A stretch of DNA of 64,000 nt, from the NCBI RefSeq assembly GCF_026151205.1, contig NC_087081.1:14854340-14918339 (forward strand). Direction: 5' to 3'. This document shows positions 37,401 to 49,400 of the stretch, one piece after another (the stretch's first letter is position 1; every line of letters starts with the position of its first letter). Under the pieces are notes generated by a model that was not told where the DNA came from, made no database searches, and saw only the letters and a program-made list of their open reading frames with translations. The translations under genes were made by a program, and so were the position numbers. The DNA comes from Bolinopsis microptera (taxonomy: Eukaryota > Ctenophora > Tentaculata > Lobata > Bolinopsidae).

Positions 37401-40400
37401 AGAGTTGAAGTTTTAGTGATCAGCGGGAAATCTAAATACTCTAGAAGCAGAGTGCAGTTACATATTACTGCACCCTGCAGAGTGTAGCTACACCCTGCAG
37501 AGTGCAGCTATACCCTGCATAGTGCAGCTACACCCTGCAGAGTGCAGCTACACCCTGCAGAGTGCAGTTACACCCTGCGGAGTGCAGTTACACCCTGCAG
37601 AGTGCATCTACACGCTGCAGAGTGCAGTTACACCCTGCAGAGTGCAGTTACACCCTGCAGAGTGCAGCTATACCCTGCAGAGTGCAGTTACACCCTGCAG
37701 AGTGCAGTTACACCCTGCAGAGTGTAGTTACACCCTGCAGAGTGCAGTTACACCCTGCAGAGTGCAGTTACACCCTGCAGAGTGTAGATACACCCTGCAG
37801 AGTGTAGATACACCCTGCATAGTGCAGCTACACTCTGCAGAGTGCAGTTACAGCCTGCAGAGTGCATCTACACGCTGCAGAGTGCAGTTACACCCTGCAG
37901 AGCGCAGCTACACCCTGCAGAGTGCAGCTATACCCTGCAGAGTGCAGTTACACCCTGCAGAGTGTAGATACACCCTTCTACTCCAGTAAAATACAGGTGA
38001 GCAGGAAGCTCTTACCCTGACTCTTCTGTTTCTCCTGTTGTTAGTGGTCTGAGCGGATGCTGGTTTAGCCGCGTCTAAAGCTTTCGCTTCTGCTGCTGCA
38101 ACAGCTTCAGGGTCTATCAGATCCTCCTGGTCCACTAGTGTAGTCAGCATGTCCTCTCTGCGCTTCATCAAATCATCCTGAAGAAATAGGTTTAAATACC
38201 TTGGTAACACATGCCTAGTTACCATGGTAACACATACCTTGCAATTAGTCAACCAGTCGGTAAAAAAAGTCTAGTTTATAGCTAGCTAAAAGTAATTTAA
38301 AAAGAAGAAACTTAAACTAAACCTAGAATTAGAACTAGAATTAGAACTATAAGCTAAAACGAGAATCTAGAATAAGAAACTAGAATCTAGAATTAGAAAC
38401 TAAACCTAGAGTCTAGAATTAGAAACTAAAACTAGAATCTAGAATTAGAAACTAAAAATAGAATCTAGAAACTAGAACCTAGAACTAGACACTAGAAACT
38501 AGAACCTAGAACTAGACATTAGAAACTAGAACCTAGAAAGTTAACTCTTACCTTTGACAAATGAGCGATAGGGTCGACGAGAGCGTTAGCAAAGTCAGCC
38601 ATCTCGGAGGGAATGTAGTCTTTAACGTCTATCTTAACGAACAGAGAGGCCATTCCTGGTGGGTGGGAGCTATTAATCTCACTGATTAAAAAGTGTATTG
38701 CTTTGTTGAAATGGGTCTCCATGGTTATCTCTCTTAGTAACCCTCACTACCAACCAATATTAGGTACAGTTAGGAATCATTCATTATAAAGTGATTACAC
38801 AGATCCTGTAGTCCTAATCAAAGTGATTGGAAATTACACATGAACTAAACGTGAAATGAGAAAGTGAGTTCTACAATAGTGACCCTGAAAGTTAACTGGC
38901 TAATCAGACAAATGAAAAGCTTCAGTAGTCAGCAGTTATTTTGAGGGTAGCCCTGTACTTCAATCAAATCAGATTGATTGCTCTAACTAAGAAATCCTGA
39001 CAAAGAAAGCTGTCCCTCCGCAAGCACCCCTCCAAATCCCGTTTAATATTGACAAAATGGGTGGTGAATAAAACATGGCGCTGGGTTTAGACGAAAATAG
39101 CTGTGTTTTAATCAACGTTTTCAAAATGCCCATATATAGAAGGGATAGAAAGGCCATTTTGGTTTTCAATCAACGTTTTCAAAATGCCCATATATAGGAG
39201 GGATAGAACGGCCATTTTGGTTTTCAATCAACGTTCTCGAAATGCCCATATATAGGAGGGATAGAATGGTAATTTTGGTTTTAGTCGACGAATGTAAATT
39301 AGTAAATTAACTGTAAACATACCGATAGGAATATTGAAATCATTCCTCAAGCTGATGAACCGGTAACCACTCTGGATACTCTCCATAGGGATAATCCTCT
39401 GTCCGATCATCTTTCCAGCGTCGTCATTAACAATAAATCTCATCATCGCCAAATCAGGGATCACAATCTGAGAGTAATACCGTCGTTATCAACTGCTTGG
39501 AAAAATTGGCAGCTATATTTGCCAAGCCGTTTGAAGACTTATCGTCTTTCCTTAAAACTTAAATAGCACTAAGCACTATTACCGTTTAATTCCAGGTAAA
39601 ACTGTAGAGTATACATTACATAACCTTTAGTAACCATGGTAACACATTACCTTCGAGAAGACGAATGGATCCTCGTTGTCCCAGCGGGGGCAGATACTGT
39701 TGTTAATAGTTTTAGTAACCAAGTAACCAGTTCTAGTTACTATAGTAACCAGTTCTAGTAACCTAGTGACCAGTTCTAGTTACTGTAGAAACCAGTTACA
39801 GTAACCTAATTACCTTTGCGAAGACGAAGGGGTCCTCGTTGTCCCAGCGGGGGCAGATACTGTTGTTAATAGTTTTAGTCTGATGTTTCCTCCTCACAGA
39901 GTCATTAGCAATTCCGTACATCTCCAGCTCCACCTTCACTCCGCACTTCTTATCGCTCAGAAACTGTCCTGTAGATTCAATTCTATCACTCACCCCATTT
40001 ACCACAAACCCTGATTTACTGCGACTGTATTCTCTCCCAAACCCCGATTTACCGCGACTGTTATCTCTCCCCGGGATTTTAATGTAATATGATCGTGCGA
40101 CTAACATATTATGTAAGACTGAAAAAATGGTCGGCAAGTGTTTCGTCCGTCAAGGTGTCGTTGTTATACAATGTGTTGTTTTAAATGACAGTGTTATGTC
40201 ATTATTTAACTAAACCATACCAGATAAGACGTGGTAACCATGGTAACTACATACCAGATAAGACGTGAACTTTGAGCTCCGCTGCGACCACACCCTCTAC
40301 TGACATTTCCAAGAAGGGGTTGAAGGTCGTCTGAGTTTTAGTCATGAAGTCGGGTTTTAGGAGGTACCCCGTCTTATTGTTAAACTCAAACTTTCCTGTG

Positions 40401-43400
40401 AAATAAAGCTTAGTTAGCTTACAGTTAGGTTACAGTATTGTTATTACAATAGGAAGATTAGTTGCAGATGTTCGTTTGGGGACTGGTTTATTTGCCAGTC
40501 AATGTTTGTTTACGAATATAATAACTTTATTACATAATTATAAATGTATATTTTAATGAATGTGTTCCTTGTCTACACAAATTAAGGGAAAGTACCAATA
40601 TTAAGCTGCATGGGCATGTCGAGTGTTTGGAAGTTGAGTGCCACCATCTGACATCCAGTGTTCCAGAACATCTGGGGCTGGTAGTTATCTGAGGCTACTC
40701 TGGCACCTGGGAATATGGCAGGTTATTAGGTAGTTAGTTTAGTTAATACTTTAATAATATACTTTAATAACTGAGAATAAGTTTTCTAATAAATGGATAT
40801 AATAACAAGAAATGCGGCCGCTTTTCTTTTGTGGATGGCCGCTCAATTTCCCGATCCGTGATGGCGTATTTATCATATTCCATACAACCTGGGGACGGCC
40901 CAGTCTTTATTATTTATATAAACATGCAAATATGGCGAAGTGACATGCCGACTGCCGAGCGCCGCCCAGTTAATATAATTCTATTTTGAATTTGAAAATC
41001 GTATATATTTCTATGTAACCATATGTTTATTGTTTATGCAGCCTGACACGGATCTGTGCAAGATATATATATAAATAGTACTACTATACTAACTCAAAAT
41101 AATAATAATATGCTATCAATTAGTGCCTAGTGGGATACGTACATGATGAAATTAATAATGTACTTGGTTGGTTCAGCGTCGCGCGCCAACAATTATATAA
41201 TTCAGATTATCACATAAAATAACTTTGCGCAGGTAGTCACGTGGGCGATAACAGTGCGCGAGGGCACGTATGTACGCTCGCACGCACGCTCGCACGGTCG
41301 CAAGCTACCATATACAAAAAAAACCTCGTTCACTAACCCTTGTCTTTGACTCTTTTGTGCCTTCGGCACTTTGAGTCATGGATCGGGAAAAAATAACTTG
41401 TATTATTGGTATAACCTTTAGGGTAGATCCTGCTGACTTCTCTCTTGTTGTAATTAACGTTATTAGTTAGTTAGTTTAGTTAAAATAACTTGTATTATTG
41501 GTATAACCTTTAGGGTAGATCCTGCTGACTTCTCTCTTGTTGTAATTAACGTTATTAGTTAGTTAGTTTAGTTAAAATAACTTGTATTATTGGTATAACC
41601 TTTAGGGTAGATCCTGCTGACTTGTCTCTTGTTGTAATTGACGTTATTAGTTAGTTAGTTTAGTTAAAATAACTTGTATTATTGGTATAACCTTTAGGGT
41701 AGATCCTGCTGACTTGTCTCTTGTTGTAATTAACGTTATTAGTTAGTTAGTTTAGTTAAAATAACTTGTATTATTGGTATAACCTTTAGGGTAGATCCTG
41801 CTGACTTGTCTCTTGTTGTAATTAACGTTATTAGTTAGTTAGTTTAGTTAAAATAACTTGTATTATTGGTATAACCTTTAGGGTAGATCCTGCTGAGTGC
41901 TGACTTGTCTCTTGTTGTAATTAACGTTATTAGTTAGTTAGTTTAGTTAAAATAACTTGTATTATTGGTATAACCTTTAGGGTAGATCCTGCTGACTTGT
42001 CTTTTGTTGTAATTGACGAACTCCACTGGGTTCTCCTTCAAGTGGTTCAGAGCTGCTGTTTCCACAAACGAGGACATCTCATAACTCACATTCTTCTTAG
42101 CTGCCTGGTCAAACCCTGAAATTTAATATTTATTAGTTACTAGTTACTAGTTACTAGTTACTAGTTACAAGTTACTAGTTACTAGTTACAAGTTACTAGT
42201 TACAAGTTACAAGTTACAAGTTACTAGTTACTAGTTACTAGTTAATAGTTATTAGTTACTAGTTACTAGTTACTGGTTACTAGTTACTGGTTACTAGTTA
42301 CTAGTAACAATTAAAACAGTATAATTAAGTAACAATTAAAACAGTATAATAATAATATGAATATAATAATATAAGTTGTAACCTCTGAATTTGGGGGCCG
42401 GCATGATGTAGTTAACAAGTTTCGAGAGAGAAGTTTCAGCTTCCTCCTCGCGATCTTCCCAAGACTGCAGGTAATTATATTGTTACATAATTATGTAATT
42501 ATATTGTTACATAATTGCATAATTTAGCATTAATTCCGAGATAAACTAGCTAATTAATGGAGAGTAGGTATACAGATTACTGGATATAACAGCGGCTGAA
42601 GGAGTATTTACAAACTGCTAGTAAAGTAGTAAAGTAGTGAAGTAGTAAGTAAATGTAACAAGATAACACTTGAAACTGATATGAAGACACCCAATTTGAA
42701 CTGCAGCCCAAAAATAGGCCCTATTTCCGCATATAAAGGTGGTAATTTCCGGCTATTTTTGCATAAAAGTGGTGGTAATTTCCGGCTATTTCCGCAATTT
42801 CGGGCAATTTCCGCATTAGAGGGTGCATTCATATCAGAAATAAAAGATAAAATTAATAATAGTTTAGAGTTTTTAAGACTAGTTTACCGAGTGTAATAGC
42901 CTCATTCCAATTATACACAGCAAGGTTATATCTAAAATCAGACAAGACCGTGCAACAGAACAGGTAGATTATTGTAGTAAAGTGATTAAGGGGGCCGGGG
43001 GGCAAGACAGGTAGAGTATTGTAGTAAAGTGATTAAGGGGGCCGGGGGGGGGGGGGGGAGGTAGAGTATTGTAGTAAAGTGATTAAGGGGGCCGGGGGAG
43101 GGGGGGGGGGGCCCCTTAAGACTAAACTACAATAATATCTAGCTGGTAGATAGATAATAAGACCCTCATGCCACATAACATAACATAATTAGTATGTTTT
43201 TATCACTGATTATTAGTAGATAGTTAGTTTAATTAGATTGTGTCCTCATGCCAGCGTTGTGATTGTCGTTTTTATCATACTGTGTATACTATGTATCAAA
43301 GTGACTCTCATTATTTAGTATTGACAAAATGATTAAAAAACTATATTTATTCACTTCGAATAAAATCCCACGATAAAAAGTCCCCGTTTTCATAATGCAA

Positions 43401-46400
43401 CCACATCTAAATATGATTATGCATGAATTATGCATTAATCTACAAAACAATTATAAGATAATTATGCACTAATCTATAAACTAATTATGCAATAATCAAA
43501 CACTAACTATTCGTTAATTATACACTAATTGTACATTAATTATACACTAATTATGCGTTAATTATACATTAATTGTACATTAATTATACACTAATTATAC
43601 AATAATTATGCACTAACCATACATTAATTATACACTAATTATACATTAATTATGCACTAACCATACATTAATTATACACTAATTATATACTAATTATACA
43701 TTAATTATACATTAATTATACACTAATTATACAATAATTATACATTAATTATACACTAATTATACAATAATTATGCACTAACCATACATTAATTATACAC
43801 TAATTATACAGTAATTATACACTAATTATAAACTAATTATACACTAATTATACACTAATTATACACTAATTATACATTAATTATACAATAATTATGCACT
43901 AACCATACATTAATTATACACTAATTATATACTAATTATACATTAATTATACACTAATCATACATTAATTATACACTAATTATACAATAATTATACATTA
44001 ATTATACACTAATTATACATTAATTATACACTAATTATACATTAATGATACACTAATTATACACTAATCAGCTGTAAGATCCACAGAATTATAGTACCAC
44101 AACACTTCACCACAACAAGATTGTAGTACTACAATGTAGTACTGAGGGGAGAGACGCTCTTTATGGTGCTATGTAGATAGATCTTGCTACTTTCTTATTA
44201 GATGCTTCTCCCCGAAACGTCTCTCCCCAAGTAATTTAGATTGTAACACTAAGTTCAATAATTAATTAATTAATTACAATAATTAATTAATTAATTATGA
44301 TTATTGTGATATTATATGAGACACATGACAGAATGATCGCATGCACGATTATTGACGGGTTGACTCACAGTCGGGGCTTTGGAGGCCGCATCGGTCTAAA
44401 CATGGATATGTGAAAATACTGCATCAGTAACCATGGTTACAACAGTTAAATACTGCATAATCACCGAATAATTACTTCAAATGATTAAGCAATGGTTATT
44501 AAATAAATATCCCAAGGATATTATTTGATGTACCTAGTATTGGAAGGCACACTACGGTGATATTCCAACATTTAAAAGGCAGTAAAACTCACTGCTGAAA
44601 ATTATACACCTGGTCCAAATAAAAATATAATTTTAACTACGCAGATTGCTTGCGGAGGTTTAGACGCTTGTTTTTTACAAAGGAGTAAATAACCTACCCC
44701 TTTGTTGTTTTCTTCGTCTTCTCCTTCTTTGGGAGGCTCAACACCGTCTAGATAAATACCTGAAGAGAGAAAAAGAGTGTCACTTTATACGTATATAGTT
44801 TCACTTTTAACACAAAGAGTTTCACTTTTAACACAAAGAGTTTCACTTTTAACACAAAGAGTTTCACTTTTAACACATAATAGCGGTTCACTTTCAACAC
44901 ATAGAGTTTCTCTTTACCATCACGACATGCTCCATTGTGAAACAACAGCTGACAATTAGTGTAATCAGGATAAGATCACCTCAATAAAAAAGATGAATGT
45001 TGATAAAGTGATAAAGTGATTATTCATTTTCATTAAGAACATTCAGTATTCAATATTCAATCATTTACATATCACATGTAAAATAGTTTTAATTTCTTTA
45101 CATCAAAAATTCACATGAACAAAAGAAGCATTTATATGTTTACAGTAAAAATGGCAATTTGACCAGAAAACAGTGTCAATTTAGCGAGACTTTGAACAGT
45201 AAAAAGGGTAAATTTAGCGAGATTTCAAACAATAAAGTGTCTGTTATGCGAAACTTTGAACAGAAACTAGTGTCAATTTAGCGAGACTTTGAACAGTAAA
45301 AAGGGTAAATTTAGCGAGATTTTAAACAATGAAGTGTCTGTTATACGAAACTTTGAACAGAAACTAGTGTCAATTTAGCGGAACTTTTAACAGTGAACAG
45401 TGTCAATTTAGCGACACTTCGAAAAATAAACAGTGTCAATCTAGCGACACTTTGAACAATAAACAGTATCAATTTAGCGACACTTTGAACAGTGAACAGT
45501 GTGAATTTGGCGTCACTTTATAACCACATGCACCATGCTACATGTGTAAATGACAGAACAGAAGAATACCTCAGTAACCATGGTAACAACAGTTAAAAAG
45601 ACGGCTCCCAACTTACTTTTATCTCCTTGGGGAGTGACTGGGAGAAGAGATTAATTAATCCTGTTTAATAGATCACTATATTATATATATATAATATATA
45701 TATAATATAGTTGTATATATACCACTCTTTATATTCATATCATAACTAGTCACGTGATAATATCACATTGTTATCACGTTACGTGACGTCACAGAGCCCT
45801 CACGTGACGTCACACACTCCCTCAGCTCACGTGACGTTACACACTCCCTCACGTGACGTTACACACTCCCTCACGTGACGTCACACACGCCCTCACGTGA
45901 TGTCACACACTCCCTCACGTGACGTTACACACGCCCTCACGTGACGTTACACACGCCCTTACGTGACGTCACACACGCCCTCACGTGACGTCACACACTC
46001 CCTCACGTTACGTTACACACGCCCTCACGTGACGTCACACAGCCCTCACGTGACGTCACACACTCCCTCACGTGACGTTACAAACGCCCTCACGTGACGT
46101 CACACAGCCCTCACGTGACGTCACACAGCCCTCACGTGACGTCACACAGCCCTCACGTGACGTCACACACTCCCTCACATGACGTCACACACTCCCTCAC
46201 GTGACGTCACACACTCCTTCAAGTGATGTCATCTTAAACCATAACTAACCTGTCCCAGAAAGAGCTGGTGCGACTTCCTCCTCTTTCTTCACGACGATTT
46301 CCTCATCTTTCTCCATCTGATCGGGCATATCTTCTTTCCTCTTCTTGTTCTTCACCAGGATCTTATACTTCAACATCTCGGGGGAGGGCAACATGCAGCC

Positions 46401-49400
46401 CGGTTTTAGCTGAAGAAATACAGATAACTGGCAGGGCAATCAGTCAACATTTTAGGAGGGAAATCTAGAGCCAATATCGCCACTACAATTAATTTGTCAC
46501 CAGCGTTACAAAGCGTTACAAGCGTTACAAAGCGTTACAATACTACATTATATCTTTAGATTTGTTTGGAGAGGCGAATCATACGGAGTTTACTACATTA
46601 TGCTACAAACCTGAGCTTTTGGGTCATCAAGAGGCTCCCTAAGGAGTTACACACTCTCTCACGTGACGTCACACACTCTTTCACGTGACGTCACACACTC
46701 TTTCACGTGACGTCACACACTCTCTCACGTGACGTCACACACTCTCTCACGTGACGTCACACACTCTCTCACGTGACGTCACACACTCTCTCACGTGACG
46801 TCACACACTACATACCTGAGCTTTTGGGTCATCAAGAGGCTCCCTAAGGAGTTTATCTCCGAAAATGTCCATGCAGTATTTAGCCATCTTCTGCTGCTGT
46901 CGCGGCGTACAATGGTTCTCAAATGAGAGGATGAGAGGGTAGGGCGATGTTTTGAATGCTGTTTCGTTGATAGCAAGGATTACATCCTGAAAATGGGAAA
47001 CTCAGTTGAGAAACGCAATTTTATCATAACACAATTTATCAGCTTGGGATCAGCTTACTGTACTACAGCTGCTCTACATAACACTTTATGTGGTATGTAT
47101 TGTCGCCTAGAAAACGTTTTTCACAGTAACAGTCAAACCTCAATTTATCGTACCAAGAGGCTAGGTTAATGATAGATAGGCTGTATGTGTATAACAATAT
47201 AACTGTACTAGAAAACCCGTGGTCACAGGGAGGAACCTAATAGTATTGTTTGGAAGTCAGTTTTAATCGTGTCAAAAAGTATTCATCCCCACCGAAGATA
47301 CAGCCAAATAAAATGTTGATCGTACTAAACACGGCGTAATATCAACAAAACTGATCAAAATGACGTTAAAACAATCATTGCACGTGCGTGTAACAATCCT
47401 CGTTACTATGGTGACTACGCAACTTCCTATTTATCGGCTGATTTGCACGTGGGCGGTCGTACAGTGTACAAAAACAATTCTTTGAATTATAGTAGAGACT
47501 AGAAAGCCCGTGGTCACAGGGAGGAAACTAATAGTATTCTTTGGTAGACAGTTTTTATCGCATCAAAAAATATTCATCCCAACCGAAGATACAGCCGATT
47601 AAAATGTAGCTCGCACTGAACACAACGTAATTCGACAAAACCGATCAAAATGCCGGTCGCAAATCTTTGCACGTGCACGTGAGCTTTTGAACACCGTTAC
47701 CATGGTTACTACGCAAGTTTATATTTTTCGTCTGATTTGCACGTGGGCGGTCGTACAGTGTACATACAGAATAATTCTTTGAATTATAGTAGAGATAAGC
47801 TAACAGCTAAAATATGCCACCAATAAACTTACTTTGAATTGAATAGAAGAACAGAGCGTAAAACCGTGGGTAATTTGAGGCTCATTATCTTCGCCGTCCC
47901 AACAATCCAACTCAATACATCTGCAGCCTGAGTTATAGACGTGTAATAAAGCTAGAAGTCAAGCATCAAGTATCAATGAACTTATCAAAAAGTATTAATT
48001 AACCTAAAGTTACCTGAAACTACTAGTTACCATGGTTACACTACTAGTTACCTGATAAGAGAACTTGTCTGTAAATCTCTACACTAGATTTCCCAGAGAA
48101 CTGGTCACCAGTAAGGTAGGTGTTATGAGAACTGTTGATGAAGTAGTGAGAGATAGGCTGGTCCATGCTCTGGTAGACAGGGAGGTTTAGAATGTTGGTG
48201 GGGAGGTTGTCTGGAGACATGAGGAAGTTTGTGAACCCCTCCAGAGTCAGCTGCCCTATCTTCTGCTTGGATTTGTCTCCCTCGTACATGTGGATCAGTC
48301 TCTTTGTTCCATCCTTGTTGTGGTGAGGGAATAAGATTTCGTTTAATCGCGGATCTCGCTGGAACTTGTTGAGGAAGTCCACGATCTGATCGACACTGAT
48401 GTAGTTCCGTCTGTTTCCCGCCTTGATCTCGTCAAATACTTTGGCCACTTCTGGCCTGTCTCCTAGCATTTCTTTGTAGAATTTGTAGAAATTCTCGAAC
48501 GTAAACTTATCTTTGCTGAGCTGATCATTTTTTCTATCAGTTGGTTTAAGACCAGCTGTTTTTAGCGCTTCTACAACTTTCTTTTTCTCGTCTTTTGCTG
48601 TGACCTTGATAATTCTGAAATAATAATTATATTATAATAATAGTACAAAAACTGAAAACATTAAAAAACACAAACATTTTGTTTAGTTACGAGCAATACT
48701 GTGCCGATGAATATGACGCGTAGTTTACAATAATAACACTTACTCTTTCATTGAAACGTTTTTATCGTCTTTACTTGACAACAATATCCGCTTGTGCCTG
48801 AAAATTGAACGAGTAACTTTTGAACGAGTCCTGAACATAGCAGAAATTAAAAATTAACAGTCTAAACATTTAAGGTCATGAGTTGGAACATAGTAACACA
48901 ACTTACATTTTTCGTACGAAGTCCATTTGAGATAGATTGATATTCAAGAAATGGTGACATATCGAGAATAGATCGGCAGCGAATGCCTGAAATAAAGTTG
49001 CTATGGTAATGATGGAAATTGACGCCCAATTAATTTTTCGGGGTTTGCATAAATATTTTGGTATTATTAAAATTGTGATAAGTGCAAAGTGATAAGTACA
49101 AAGAGTTGGTTTACTTTAGCAAACTTAATTTACTTAATAATTAACTTTTCGTTAGTAAATTCGAGTTGACTAGTTCAATTAACTGATCCAGGTAGAGCGC
49201 ATGCGCGCGGTAAACATTGCGCGTTATCATGCGCGGAATTGACTACACTTGAGTCACAATGTTTGCACCGCGCCTTACAGTAAGTTGGCTACTAAAAATA
49301 GCATTCATCAACTAACTTCACCACTTTTAGCGCGTTCAGCGTGACTGCCAGTTAACTTATCATTAAATACGTGGGATACTCTTTAAATTTCACAAATTCT

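Noticed and set aside
37522-37989. 155-codon plus ORF
   Set aside because: A 20-bp repeat read in all three frames; antisense to the PLC intron.
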